NCBI GenBank assembly: GCA_038237225.1
Contig: JBBRYX010000001.1
Coordinates: 310,001-374,000, forward strand
Length of the DNA stretch: 64,000 nucleotides
Direction of reading: 5' to 3'
Origin: DASVUC01 sp038237225
GTDB taxonomy: Bacteria > Planctomycetota > Phycisphaerae > Tepidisphaerales > Tepidisphaeraceae
The position numbers and the translations under genes are program-made. The notes below the pieces were generated by a model, which saw nothing but the letters and a program-made list of their open reading frames with translations, ran no database searches and had not been told where the DNA came from. This document shows, in pieces, positions 1 to 8,064 of the stretch (the stretch's first letter is position 1; every line of letters begins with the position of its first letter).

Positions 1-7
1 GGGTCTG

Positions 8-436
8 ATGAGCGAAAGCGAAACATCCCAGGCTCAAGTTCAGCCGGTGGCATCCCACCGCTTCGCAGTGCTCGCTATTGCCGTGACGACGGCCCTCTTT
101 CTAGGCGCAATCTCCGTCATCGCCTATCAATGGGTCGTCCGACCAGAGCCGCGCACCGAATTCTTGATCATCGACGGCTCTGTCGCGCTGACAGGCGCCG
201 AGGCGGAAGTGCAGAGCGTCGATCTTCCCACACACTACAAAGCAGTCTTTGGCGCCGACGGCCGGTACACTCTCGTTTTTTTTCTCGATCCCGGGGCCTA
301 CAACGTTCGAATCACCCGGGACGGGCAGAGCGTGATTGAGCCCCAGGAGATCGCAATTCCCAAGCGGCAAGGGCTTCGGATTGATCTGACCAAGTGGGGA
401 AATGCCCTGGGCACGACTCAGGCGGCGGAGCCATGA
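8..436 (+). CDS. Hypothetical single-pass membrane protein
   Basis: A 142-residue protein with a short polar N-terminus, one hydrophobic segment at about residues 19-43, and a roughly 95-residue C-terminal part that would lie outside the membrane. The C-terminal part alternates short hydrophobic strands and glycines, which suggests a small beta-rich domain of the carboxypeptidase-regulatory or FixH-like kind. I do not recognise the family. The stop codon overlaps the ATG of the following dehydrogenase (ATGA), so the two are probably translationally coupled. The gene begins 8 bp from the window edge, so its upstream control cannot be seen. Confidence 0.7.
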   Translation: MSESETSQAQVQPVASHRFAVLAIAVTTALFLGAISVIAYQWVVRPEPRTEFLIIDGSVALTGAEAEVQSVDLPTHYKAVFGADGRYTLVFFLDPGAYNVRITRDGQSVIEPQEIAIPKRQGLRIDLTKWGNALGTTQAAEP

Positions 437-1389
437 GTCAAACCCGGCGTCCCGTCGTCTTAATCACTGAAGGCGGGGATCTAAATCCTCTGAGCTGGCT
501 CCGCCAACGCGCGGAGGTCCTGGAAGTCACATCAGGGGATCCGGGATTCGACCAGGCCCTCGCTTCGGCCCAGGGTCTGATCGTTCGAACGTACACGCGA
601 ATAAACGAAACTTTTTTGACGAAAGCGCCTCGGCTGCAAGTCGTCGGCCGGGGCGGGGTCGGGCTGGATAACATTGATATTCCTGCGTGCCGCGCGCGGG
701 GGATCGAGGTGGTCTATACACCGGACGCCAACACGCTCGCCGTCGGTGATTATGTCTTTGGCGCGATGATTCGCCTGGTCCGGGGCTGGCCGACGCTGGA
801 CACCGGCTATGGGCCGAGGTGGTTCAAGGAGACACGCGCAGCCGTGCGCGGCAGGCAATTGAATGAATTGACGCTGGGAATTCTGGGAATGGGACGCGTC
901 GGAAAGCGCGTGGGTTCCATCGCCGCCAACGGAATTGGCATGCGCGTGATCTACAACGATGTCATCCCGATGGGCAAGCTACCATTTGCCGCAATTGCGG
1001 TGGACAAGGAGCAGCTTTATCGCGACTCCGATGTGCTGACGATCCATGTCGATATGCGCCCCGGGAATGAAAATCTGACCGGCGCACCGCAGTTGGCAAT
1101 GATGAAGCGCGGCTCAATCTTGATCAATGCGAGCCGCGGAGAAGTGCTGGATACCGCGGCACTCGCCCAGGCGCTTCGCTCCGGACATCTGTCTGCGGCG
1201 GCGCTGGATGTTTATCACCCTGAACCACCACCCGCGGATCTGGATTTGATCGGCATCCCGAACGTGCTCCTGACGCCGCATATCGCCTCCCGCACGCATA
1301 CTGCGGTGGAGAATATGGGATGGGTTGTTAAAGATGTGATGGCAGTCCTCGAGGGGCGGAAACCGGAGTTTCCGGCACCGGAGCTGTAG
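433..1389 (+). CDS. D-isomer-specific 2-hydroxyacid dehydrogenase
   Basis: NAD-dependent dehydrogenase of the D-3-phosphoglycerate dehydrogenase/glyoxylate reductase superfamily, 318 residues from this start. The Rossmann motif GMGRVG is at about residues 152-157. The family catalytic set is present: Arg in INASRGE, Glu in DVYHPEP and His in TPHIAS. There is no C-terminal ACT or ASB domain, so this is the short form and its substrate cannot be assigned; a serA role is possible but not shown. The ATG at 433 is preferred over an in-frame ATG at 394 because it makes the usual 4-bp overlap with the upstream gene and begins just before the first beta strand. Confidence 0.88.
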   Translation: MSQTRRPVVLITEGGDLNPLSWLRQRAEVLEVTSGDPGFDQALASAQGLIVRTYTRINETFLTKAPRLQVVGRGGVGLDNIDIPACRARGIEVVYTPDANTLAVGDYVFGAMIRLVRGWPTLDTGYGPRWFKETRAAVRGRQLNELTLGILGMGRVGKRVGSIAANGIGMRVIYNDVIPMGKLPFAAIAVDKEQLYRDSDVLTIHVDMRPGNENLTGAPQLAMMKRGSILINASRGEVLDTAALAQALRSGHLSAAALDVYHPEPPPADLDLIGIPNVLLTPHIASRTHTAVENMGWVVKDVMAVLEGRKPEFPAPEL

Positions 1390-1400
1390 GCGCGGATTGA

Positions 1401-2357
1401 TCAATCCATCGTGAGAATAACTTTCAAAACGCCGGGACGCGCGGCGATCTCCATCGCTTCCACCCCCTGCTCAAGCTTCATCCGGCGGTGAATCAGGCTG
1501 ACAACATCCACTGATTTTTCCGCAAGCGCCCGAATGGCTTCTCGAAACGGCCCGCAACGCGAGCCGACGATGGTGACTTCATCGATGACCGCGGGTGCGA
1601 GATTCACTGCTTTACCAGCGGCTACTGTCGATTTCAGCACGATGGTTCCCCTCGGCCGCACCATCCCAAGCGCCATCTCCAGTCCAGAAGCGCTTCCGGT
1701 GCAGTCGACGACCACATCCTGATCGTGGCGCGGCGTGATGTCCTCGAGCGGGCGCGACCGGATCGACCATTTCTCACAAAGCGCCATCTTGTCCGGATGT
1801 TTTCCAACGACGCGAACCGGGCAGCCGACATTCCGAAGCACTTGGGCAACCAGCAGACCAAGTCGACCATCGCCAAGCACCGTCACCCACGTGCGCGCGT
1901 CAACCTTGATCTGCTTCGGAACCTGAAACGCGGCCGCGAGAGGTTCAACAAAAACGGCTTGATCATTGTCGATTCCGGCAGGCAGCGCATGGAGATTCGT
2001 GGAAGGCAAACGAACAAAGTCGGAAAAAACGCCGTCACGATTCAGCATCCCAAGCACACTCCGATTTCGGCAATGGCTGGATAGTCCGGCAACGCATAAA
2101 TCGCATCGCCCGCAGACAATGTTGATCTCGCCCACGACGCGCTGGTTGACCAATTGCTTTTCGGGGGACGAAACGACTTCGCCGACGAACTCGTGACCGA
2201 GGATTCCTTTGTAGCCCATATACCCCCGGGTGATCTCAAGGTCCGTCGAGCAAATGCCGGCCCGGCGAACCCGGACCAGCGTGTCGCCCGCGGATTCCGC
2301 AGGTTCGGGCCGGCGGGGATCGAACGCAAGCATGTTGTCGAAGACCAGAGCGCGCAT
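1401..2357 (-). CDS. Zinc-binding medium-chain alcohol dehydrogenase
   Basis: Medium-chain dehydrogenase/reductase of 318 residues. The N-terminal GroES-like domain has the catalytic-zinc Cys36 and the GHE motif (His55, Glu56). The structural zinc loop has all four cysteines (Cys82, 85, 88, 96). A Rossmann motif GDGRLG follows near residue 162. The set resembles sorbitol/threonine dehydrogenase-like enzymes, but the substrate cannot be read from the sequence. It converges on the 2-hydroxyacid dehydrogenase with only 11 bp between the stops. At about 318 residues it is slightly shorter than most family members (340-350). Confidence 0.87.
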   Translation of the reverse strand: MRALVFDNMLAFDPRRPEPAESAGDTLVRVRRAGICSTDLEITRGYMGYKGILGHEFVGEVVSSPEKQLVNQRVVGEINIVCGRCDLCVAGLSSHCRNRSVLGMLNRDGVFSDFVRLPSTNLHALPAGIDNDQAVFVEPLAAAFQVPKQIKVDARTWVTVLGDGRLGLLVAQVLRNVGCPVRVVGKHPDKMALCEKWSIRSRPLEDITPRHDQDVVVDCTGSASGLEMALGMVRPRGTIVLKSTVAAGKAVNLAPAVIDEVTIVGSRCGPFREAIRALAEKSVDVVSLIHRRMKLEQGVEAMEIAARPGVLKVILTMD

Positions 2358-2422
2358 GACGAGGAGAGTCTAACTGAGATGCTCTTCTAACGCGTAGGGG
2401 CGACAAGCGGAGGTCAACGCAG

Positions 2423-2863
2423 CTACAGCTTTCGCTGAGCGAACAGCCGCTCGATGTGATCACGCAGGGATGAGCGCACCGGCCAATCACCCATCCCTTC
2501 CGACCAGACCTCATAGTTGCTCATGACGCGAAGCGTCCTACCCAACTTGGGTTTGAACTGGATCGTTACGGCCGGTGCCCAACCGCCGGATTGCGGCCCG
2601 CGCTCGCCGGTCCCGGCCTGCGAGAAGTAAGATTCAAGAACCGCAAGTTCATCCGGATCATTAATCACCAGCTTGTCATTGGTCGCCTGCCCCGAAGCGT
2701 CGAACCGACGCGTGATCGTTGCGGTAACAAATCGCGACGGCGCATGGGCTCCCACAACCGGCGAGATCCCCTCCGCCGTTCTGGCTCCGCCACTATTCTT
2801 CGGTGAACTGCATCCCAGAGCGAGTACTGCCGTGAACGTCGCCGTCATGAGAATCGCACGCAT
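2423..2863 (-). CDS. Hypothetical lipoprotein
   Basis: A 146-residue protein with a lipoprotein signal: basic start, hydrophobic stretch and lipobox LALGC at residues 14-18, so the mature protein would begin at Cys18 and be membrane-anchored. The remainder is soluble and carries no motif that I can tie to a function. The pattern of short beta strands with a conserved-looking W..PVRSSLRDHIE tail suggests a small folded domain. It sits alone on its strand, upstream of the alcohol dehydrogenase with a 65-bp gap. Confidence 0.7.
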   Translation of the reverse strand: MRAILMTATFTAVLALGCSSPKNSGGARTAEGISPVVGAHAPSRFVTATITRRFDASGQATNDKLVINDPDELAVLESYFSQAGTGERGPQSGGWAPAVTIQFKPKLGRTLRVMSNYEVWSEGMGDWPVRSSLRDHIERLFAQRKL

Positions 2864-2984
2864 ACTGAAGTTATCGGCACGAGCAGCGCTGAATGTGCGG
2901 GAGTTCCATAAAGTTCGAGCCCAACCCTCCCGACCGCCAATAAATCCACCCGCAAAGCCCCCCTAAACCGCGCCATCCCTAAAA

Positions 2985-3008
2985 GGCCAAGCCCAAGGCT
3001 TCAGCCCC
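2985..3008. repeat. Palindromic repeat, GGGCTGAAGCC type (copy 1)
   Basis: A short palindrome whose reverse strand reads GGGGCTGAAGCCTTGGGCTTGGCC. Near-identical versions occur at 23534-23560 and 26300-26326. All three copies are intergenic and next to gene ends, as expected for a REP-like element. Confidence 0.7.
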
Positions 3009-3023
3009 GAGTCTCCCCACCCC

Positions 3024-3293
3024 TCACTCCAACTGCTTCCCAGCCTTCTCATTCTGCAAAAACTGATCCGTCGGCAACATCGTAATGCAATCCCATGGGC
3101 AAACCTGGTGACACAGCGTGCACCCAATGCACCGCGGCAGGTCAATCGTGCAGACCTGAAACGCCTGTTCATGCCGAGGCCCCGGTATCGTGCTGATGCA
3201 ATCCACCGGACAAACGACCATGCACGCTTCGCACCCCGTGCACATATCCTCATCGAGCAGGGCCAGAACCTTGGGAAGCTTTTTCTTGGCCAT
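3024..3293 (-). CDS. 2x[4Fe-4S] ferredoxin
   Basis: Small ferredoxin of 89 residues. Two cluster-binding motifs are complete: CTGCEACMVVCPVDC and CIGCTLCHQVCPWDC, each CxxCxxCxxxCP. The second motif region resembles the RnfB/NuoI-type dicluster ferredoxin domain. It should carry low-potential electrons in the cytoplasm. The start is taken at the ATG at 3293; a TTG nine bases upstream is also in frame. A TACAAT hexamer lies 8 bp before the ATG with no Shine-Dalgarno, which fits leaderless transcription. It is divergent from thioredoxin with about 120 bp between the starts. Confidence 0.9.
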   Translation of the reverse strand: MAKKKLPKVLALLDEDMCTGCEACMVVCPVDCISTIPGPRHEQAFQVCTIDLPRCIGCTLCHQVCPWDCITMLPTDQFLQNEKAGKQLE

Positions 3294-3345
3294 TGAACAC
3301 AATTGTAGCGGATGAACCGATCCGGAGTAAGGGAGGCAGCCCCAT

Positions 3346-3374
3346 TTGACCCTTTTTAGCGCGACTTCTAAGAT
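3346..3374 (+). promoter_or_regulatory. Sigma70-type promoter for trxA
   Basis: TTGACC at 3346-3351 and TAAGAT at 3369-3374 are separated by 17 bp. The match to the housekeeping consensus is five of six at -35 and four of six at -10. Predicted transcription would start near 3381, about 30 bases before the thioredoxin start codon and upstream of its AGGAG. Confidence 0.6.
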
Positions 3375-3412
3375 TCAGTGTCGCTACAAAGAACCAACAG
3401 GAGCAAATGACC

Positions 3413-3742
3413 ATGGCCAGCGAGAATGTAAAGCAGTTTACCGATCAGAATTTTGACGCAGAAGTCCTGAAGTCGAGCGAGCCGGTACTGGTCGATTTCT
3501 GGGCCGAGTGGTGCATGCCGTGCAAAATGCTGGCGCCCACGATCGACAAGCTCGCAACCGATTACACCGGCAAGGTGAAGGTCGGCAAGCTCGATACCGA
3601 TTCCAATCGCGACGTCGCAATGCGCTACAGCATCAGCGCGATCCCAACCGTCATCCTCTTCAAGGGCGGCGAGATCGTGCAGCGCTTCGTCGGTCTCAGA
3701 CAGGAAAAAGATTTCAAGGAAGTGCTTGACGCTCAGGGCTGA
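3413..3742 (+). CDS. trxA: Thioredoxin
   Basis: A thioredoxin-fold protein of 109 residues, the usual length, with the conserved FWAEWC start of the active-site helix and the cis-Pro motif AIPT. The active site is WCMPC where the canonical sequence is WCGPC; the middle residue influences redox potential. There is no signal peptide, so it acts in the cytoplasm as a general dithiol reductant. AGGAG at 3399-3403 stands 9 bp before the ATG at 3413 and only 3 bp before the in-frame ATG at 3407, so 3413 is preferred. The 3' end overlaps the convergent gene by 10 bp. Confidence 0.93.
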   Translation: MASENVKQFTDQNFDAEVLKSSEPVLVDFWAEWCMPCKMLAPTIDKLATDYTGKVKVGKLDTDSNRDVAMRYSISAIPTVILFKGGEIVQRFVGLRQEKDFKEVLDAQG

Positions 3743-4170
3743 GGTTTTGCCTTGTCGTCCCGCGCTTCAGCGGATTGAGTAGCGGCGGTCGTCGGATTCC
3801 GAGCGGCCGCCGCTTTTAATTTGCGCGCAACCGTGTCCTTTTCATCCGTCCGAACCAGCTCCAGCTTCTGATCGTCCGAGAGCAGCGCCAGAATATCCTT
3901 GCGCTCTTCAGCTTCGATCTGCTTGATCTGATCGTGAGCATGCCGGTGAAGGTGGTAGATCAACTCGCGCTGCGAATCCGATAGCGTGGTCAGCTTGCTC
4001 CACGGCTGGACCAGCCGGTAGCTGCGCGAATACGTCGTGCTCGGCGCCTTCGCCAGAGCGACCGCCGAAACGCCCACCGCCACCAACACCACAACCGCGC
4101 GCATCCCAGCGGCGCGGACCGCTCCAGCGGGTGGTCTCTTCGATTCCTCAATCATCCCAAGTCGCTTCAT
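3733..4170 (-). CDS. Exported helical protein of unknown function
   Basis: A 145-residue protein with a hydrophobic segment at about residues 24-41 that ends in a plausible signal-peptidase site (ALAKA). The mature part is mostly helical and charged, including TLSDSQRELIYHLHRHAHDQ and a following LLSDDQKLEL. This 'LxxxQ ... LLxxxQ' pattern is seen in small Spy/CpxP-like periplasmic helical proteins and in many unnamed planctomycete proteins. A specific function is not claimed. GGAAGG lies 6 bp before the ATG. It is the last gene of a minus-strand run beginning with the YhaM-like gene 20 bp upstream. Confidence 0.7.
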   Translation of the reverse strand: MKRLGMIEESKRPPAGAVRAAGMRAVVVLVAVGVSAVALAKAPSTTYSRSYRLVQPWSKLTTLSDSQRELIYHLHRHAHDQIKQIEAEERKDILALLSDDQKLELVRTDEKDTVARKLKAAAARNPTTAATQSAEARDDKAKPQP

Positions 4171-4190
4171 AGCGCGCCTTCCGATGTGAA

Positions 4191-5312
4191 CTAATGTTTT
4201 CGCGGAGCCGCCGCCTCGAACAGCGGATTATTCAGCATCGCAATATTCCCCGGCTTGGACTGACCGTCGCCATCCGCGCTCGGGAGCGCCCGGGCCGATT
4301 CCGCCGGATCGTCTTCAAGAATAGCGTCGGCGGGCGCAACATCCGGACGATACAAACGAACGCCAAACGCCTTGATGTACTCAGTCCAGTTCCCTTCATT
4401 GCTCGGCGCTTCAGCAGACTGGGGCCGACAATGACCAAGCGCGATCATCAGCTTCGCGTCCATGTTCTCGATCATGTGCACCGCGATCGCTTCCGGGAGC
4501 GCGGGAACTTTTACCGCGCCGTGTTCCGGCAACCCGTGGTGCGAGATGATGATGTGCTGGAGAACGTCGATCAGCGGTTGCGGGATCTTCTCGCCCAACG
4601 TTGCTTCAGCCTGGCGCGCCTTGTCTTCGACCCAGATCGCGGACTTCACGATGTGGCCGACAAGCTGCCCCGAATCGGTGTACCCAAACGCCGAGTCGTA
4701 GCTCAGCTCCCAGATCTTCGCGATGTCGTGGAGAAAAATCCCCGCGAGGAGGATGTCGCGATTGAGCCCCGGATAAAACTGCACGATGCAGTTGCCGACT
4801 TCCATCGCGTTAAGCGTGTGCTCGAGCAATCCGCCAAGGAAAGCGTGATGGAAGCTCATCGCGGCCGGCGCTTTACAAAAGCTGTTCATCAAGCTCTCGT
4901 CATCAAGATAAGCCTGCACGATCGCACCAAGATGGCGGTTTTGAATCGAGCCGCAAAGTTCGTGCAGTCGCCCGCACATCTGATTGATGTCCTTCTCCGT
5001 GTGCGGGAGAAGATCAGCCTGATCGAATGTCCCTTCCTTCGCGGGCCAGGCTTGCTCAATGATGAGTTGCAGATTGTTCTGATAGTTTTCGATCCGGCCG
5101 CGAATCTTGGCAAAGCCGGATTCAGGCAAATCTTTGAAGATTTCCTTCGTCGCGTTCCACATCCGGCCGGCAACCTGACAAGATCGGTCTGACACAAACG
5201 CTTTGATGTAATACTTGCCCGTGCTGGTCGCGGCGAGTTGCTTGCTGGTGATGACGTAAACGTCTTCAACCAGGTCCCCGGGGGCGGCGTCACGAAGAAA
5301 GAAGCGGCGCAT
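4191..5312 (-). CDS. YhaM-like 3'-5' exoribonuclease (OB + HD domain)
   Basis: A 373-residue protein with the two-domain layout of the YhaM family: an N-terminal OB-fold nucleic-acid-binding region (about residues 10-100) and a metal-dependent HD domain. Visible HD elements are FHHAFLGGLLEHT, FLHDIAKIWEL and IIISHHGLPE, giving the expected set of metal-binding His and Asp residues. YhaM proteins trim RNA or single-stranded DNA from the 3' end. The C-terminal 60 residues are acidic and probably disordered. A repeat copy and about 117 bp separate it from the upstream DUF89 gene. Confidence 0.85.
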   Translation of the reverse strand: MRRFFLRDAAPGDLVEDVYVITSKQLAATSTGKYYIKAFVSDRSCQVAGRMWNATKEIFKDLPESGFAKIRGRIENYQNNLQLIIEQAWPAKEGTFDQADLLPHTEKDINQMCGRLHELCGSIQNRHLGAIVQAYLDDESLMNSFCKAPAAMSFHHAFLGGLLEHTLNAMEVGNCIVQFYPGLNRDILLAGIFLHDIAKIWELSYDSAFGYTDSGQLVGHIVKSAIWVEDKARQAEATLGEKIPQPLIDVLQHIIISHHGLPEHGAVKVPALPEAIAVHMIENMDAKLMIALGHCRPQSAEAPSNEGNWTEYIKAFGVRLYRPDVAPADAILEDDPAESARALPSADGDGQSKPGNIAMLNNPLFEAAAPRKH

Positions 5313-5409
5313 GGCGAGAGTATGAGCGAGAGGACTCTTTGGAGCAAACTAAATAGCTTTTACCGTCATGAAACATGCAAGGCTATCCCATGTAAGCCTT
5401 CTCGCTCTT

Positions 5410-5432
5410 GTAGGGGCGACGCCCCCATGCTA
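5410..5432 (+). repeat. TAGGGGCGAC repeat (partial copy)
   Basis: GTAGGGGCGACGCCCCCATG, a truncated version of the GTAGGGGCGAC-GCCTGC-GTCGC palindromic repeat that recurs in intergenic gaps of this window. It lies between the YhaM-like gene and the DUF89 gene. Confidence 0.6.
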
Positions 5433-6488
5433 CGCGGCGGAAAAGCGAAGGACCAGGTCAAAGACCTTTCCGTTGATTCTTTTGGCAACCGCGGGATCCT
5501 TGAGCATCGCGATGTTAAGAGCATCGACTTTGAAACGGGCGCCGAAGTTGCTTTCCACGCCTCGGCCCATGCCTTCGAGGATCACAAAATCCGCATCTTG
5601 CGAAGCGCCGTTAAGCTCGTCAGAAACCTCGGCGAGATCGATCAGAGGTTCCCCCGTGCCGGTCGAGACCAGTTGGATGGGAAGGTTAGCGAGCGAAGGT
5701 TCTGCTTCGAGAATCCGTGGCCACCACGCGAGAACATCGCCGATCGTCATGTCGTTGAGGCTCGGTCGCTCGTTGGCGGCGAGAACGATTCGGGTGCCGC
5801 GATTCGCCAAGAAACGCATGAGCGGAAGCGCGCCGAGAAGAAAATCCGAGCCCGCGTTGTCGACGAAGAAGACGAGTTTCTTGTGCGGAGGCCCCGTGAT
5901 GATGCGCGCTTCAAGCGCATCGTAAGCGTCGATGAGCCAAGGCCGCGGCGCCAGCGTCGAGCGGATCGTGAAGAAGTCCGGCGAGCCATCGAGAAACGCT
6001 TTTGCGGTGGCGATCGCCCCCATATCGAAAATGTTTCCTGCGAAGATCCCGTCAATGGCGGCCCGAAACCTGTCGCGCTCATTGGCAATGTTGTCGAGCT
6101 GAACGCACACGATCGGGAGCAACGGAAGCATGCGCTCGTTCTCGCGGTTCTTCAGATCCAGAAACGGATCAATAAAACCATGACGCGCAAGCGTTTGATC
6201 GCGCCATTTATCCAAAGTCAGGAGGGTGATGCGATCAAAATCGCGGGGCTTTCCACTGAAGGCATCCACTTCAGCGTCGAAGTCCGCGGCACACTGCGCC
6301 GCCTGCGTTTCAATTTCAACCACTGCCACCCCGCGCGCGACGGCCATCCCGATCCCCAGCTTCAGGATCATGCGAAGATGCCGCTTGAAAAAATCGCACC
6401 AATAGGCGCGGCCATCTTCGTCGGTGCAGAGATCCAAGTCCGTCGCGGTGTAGCTTGACGGGTCGGCCAGGAGGTTGAAGTGAGTCAT
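5430..6488 (-). CDS. DUF89/ARMT1-like metal-dependent phosphatase
   Basis: A 352-residue DUF89 (damage-control phosphatase) protein. The family signatures are clear: FFVDNAGSDFLLGALPLMRFL contains the metal-binding Asp-Asn pair, and VILEGMGRGVESN is the second conserved loop. DUF89 enzymes hydrolyse damaged or surplus phosphometabolites such as sugar phosphates, and some act on phosphopantetheine-type intermediates. Its own substrate is not evident. It follows the SDR gene after 6 bp and is therefore probably the last gene of the transcript that starts with bioA. The spacing suggests co-transcription, not necessarily a role in biotin synthesis. Confidence 0.85.
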   Translation of the reverse strand: MTHFNLLADPSSYTATDLDLCTDEDGRAYWCDFFKRHLRMILKLGIGMAVARGVAVVEIETQAAQCAADFDAEVDAFSGKPRDFDRITLLTLDKWRDQTLARHGFIDPFLDLKNRENERMLPLLPIVCVQLDNIANERDRFRAAIDGIFAGNIFDMGAIATAKAFLDGSPDFFTIRSTLAPRPWLIDAYDALEARIITGPPHKKLVFFVDNAGSDFLLGALPLMRFLANRGTRIVLAANERPSLNDMTIGDVLAWWPRILEAEPSLANLPIQLVSTGTGEPLIDLAEVSDELNGASQDADFVILEGMGRGVESNFGARFKVDALNIAMLKDPAVAKRINGKVFDLVLRFSAA

Positions 6489-6494
6489 CGGAAA

Positions 6495-7256
6495 TTAAAG
6501 TGCGATGCCGCCGTCAATGTGGATCGATTGGCCCGTGATGTACGCCCCGGCATCTGAAGCGAGGACCAGTGCCATGCCGGCGCAATCTTCAGGCCGGCCA
6601 AGGCGAGGAACCGGATAGCCTGCGGTAACGCGAGCTTTGTCCTCTTCATCCTTGAAATTAGGCACGTTACGAAGAGTGTCGAAGTAACCGGGCGCGATCA
6701 GGTTGACCGTGATGCCGTCGTGCCCGAGGTCTTTGGCAAGGGCAGTGGTTTGGTTGACCAGCGCAGCCTTGCTCATGGAATACGGGAGCATCACCGGATT
6801 GCCCTCCATCTGCTGGATTGAACCGATGTTGATGATCCGGCCCCAGCGCTGCGCCTTGAAAATCGCGGCGGCGCGCTGCGAGAGAAGCATCGGCACGACG
6901 ACGTTCGCGTGAAGGATCTTGTCAACATCTTCGACAGTGAGTTCCGTCCAACGCTTTTTGAACTGGATCGAGGCGTTGTTCACGACGATGTGGAGGCCGC
7001 CGAGCGATCGGACGGTTTGATCGATCAGCGAATCCACGATCGAGGTGTCGGAAATGTCGCCGCCCAGCGCCAGGGCACGCTGGCCTTTTTCCTTGAGTCG
7101 CGAAACCTCCAGATCCGCCGCGGCAAAATCAATATCTTGAATCGCGACCGCACAACCAGCCGCGGCAAACGCCTGGGCCATCGCAAGCCCAATCCCGCGC
7201 GCAGCGCCGGTAATCAGAGCGACCCGCCCAATGAGATCACGATTCGGCAACGACAT
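6495..7256 (-). CDS. SDR-family oxidoreductase
   Basis: Classical short-chain dehydrogenase of 253 residues with all the marks: TGAARGIG cofactor motif near residue 17, NNAS in the core, catalytic Ser in INIGSIQ, YSMSK as the Tyr-x3-Lys dyad, and the usual C-terminal IDGG. Asp in IQDIDF after the second strand favours NAD(H) over NADP(H). The substrate is unknown. The gene is 39 bp downstream of bioD, but a TAATAT hexamer lies 8 bp before the ATG, so it may also have its own leaderless promoter. Confidence 0.88.
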   Translation of the reverse strand: MSLPNRDLIGRVALITGAARGIGLAMAQAFAAAGCAVAIQDIDFAAADLEVSRLKEKGQRALALGGDISDTSIVDSLIDQTVRSLGGLHIVVNNASIQFKKRWTELTVEDVDKILHANVVVPMLLSQRAAAIFKAQRWGRIINIGSIQQMEGNPVMLPYSMSKAALVNQTTALAKDLGHDGITVNLIAPGYFDTLRNVPNFKDEEDKARVTAGYPVPRLGRPEDCAGMALVLASDAGAYITGQSIHIDGGIAL

Positions 7257-7295
7257 GGCGGGGGATATTAGCTTGAAACGTGACGGATGCGAGGA

Positions 7296-8027
7296 TCATT
7301 TATTGCCGGCGGCCAATCCCACCCAGTCCACCCGCGCGATCGGAGAGAGGATGTCCTGCGGCATCATCTGATCAATGGGCTGGCGCGTCTCAGGGACGAC
7401 AGCCAGGATCGGAAGCTTGCCCCACCGCTCGATCGCGCGCGGATTGGTTTCCTCGGCGATCGGCGTTGCGTCAGCAGTGTAGCGGTTGATGACGACCCCG
7501 GCGATTGGAACGTTGACATGGCGAAGCGCGCTCGCGGTAAGCAGCGTGTGGTTGATCGTGCCCAGGCCGGCGCGGGCAATGATCACGGTTGGAAAGTTGA
7601 GCCACCCGGCCAGATCAAGAACCGTGTATTGATCATCCAGCGGGACCATCACGCCCCCCACTCCTTCAACCAGCATGACATCGCTCGTAGATGCAATCAC
7701 ATCCAGCGAGCGCTGCATCGCCGGCCAGTCGAGCGGCTGCTGGGCGCGCTGTGCCGCCACTGCGGGAGCCAGCGGTTCCGCGTAACGCTGTGGGCAGATC
7801 ACGTGCAGCGGATGCGGAGAATCGGCGTGGTGCGCGAGAAGCTCCGCATCTTCCGAAACAAGACCCTCGCGAGTGTGGATGCAGCCGGTCGCCACGGGTT
7901 TGAGAACCCCCACACGCCGGCCCATGTCACGAAGAGTTGCGGCGATGGCGGAGGTGATCACGGTTTTTCCGACGCCGGTGTCGGTCGAGGTGATGAACAG
8001 GCCAACGATGGGAGGGGGATGGAGCAT
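7296..8027 (-). CDS. bioD: Dethiobiotin synthetase
   Basis: ATP-dependent dethiobiotin synthetase, which closes the ureido ring of 7,8-diaminopelargonic acid with CO2. The family P-loop TDTGVGKT is at residues 15-22, followed by KPVATGC and VEGVGGVMVPL, the substrate and Mg-ATP loops. From the ATG at 8027 the protein is 243 residues. A longer reading frame extends upstream to 8162, but that part overlaps the SUKH gene and lacks conservation. It lies 37 bp after the SUKH gene in the biotin operon. Confidence 0.93.
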   Translation of the reverse strand: MLHPPPIVGLFITSTDTGVGKTVITSAIAATLRDMGRRVGVLKPVATGCIHTREGLVSEDAELLAHHADSPHPLHVICPQRYAEPLAPAVAAQRAQQPLDWPAMQRSLDVIASTSDVMLVEGVGGVMVPLDDQYTVLDLAGWLNFPTVIIARAGLGTINHTLLTASALRHVNVPIAGVVINRYTADATPIAEETNPRAIERWGKLPILAVVPETRQPIDQMMPQDILSPIARVDWVGLAAGNK

Positions 8028-8064
8028 CGGAGTTGGAACCCGGGCTTTGCGTCCCGATCTTACC

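Noticed and set aside
7266..7293. A full -35/-10 promoter for the SDR gene at 7256
   Set aside because: The TAATAT -10 is good, but no -35-like hexamer stands 16-18 bp upstream.
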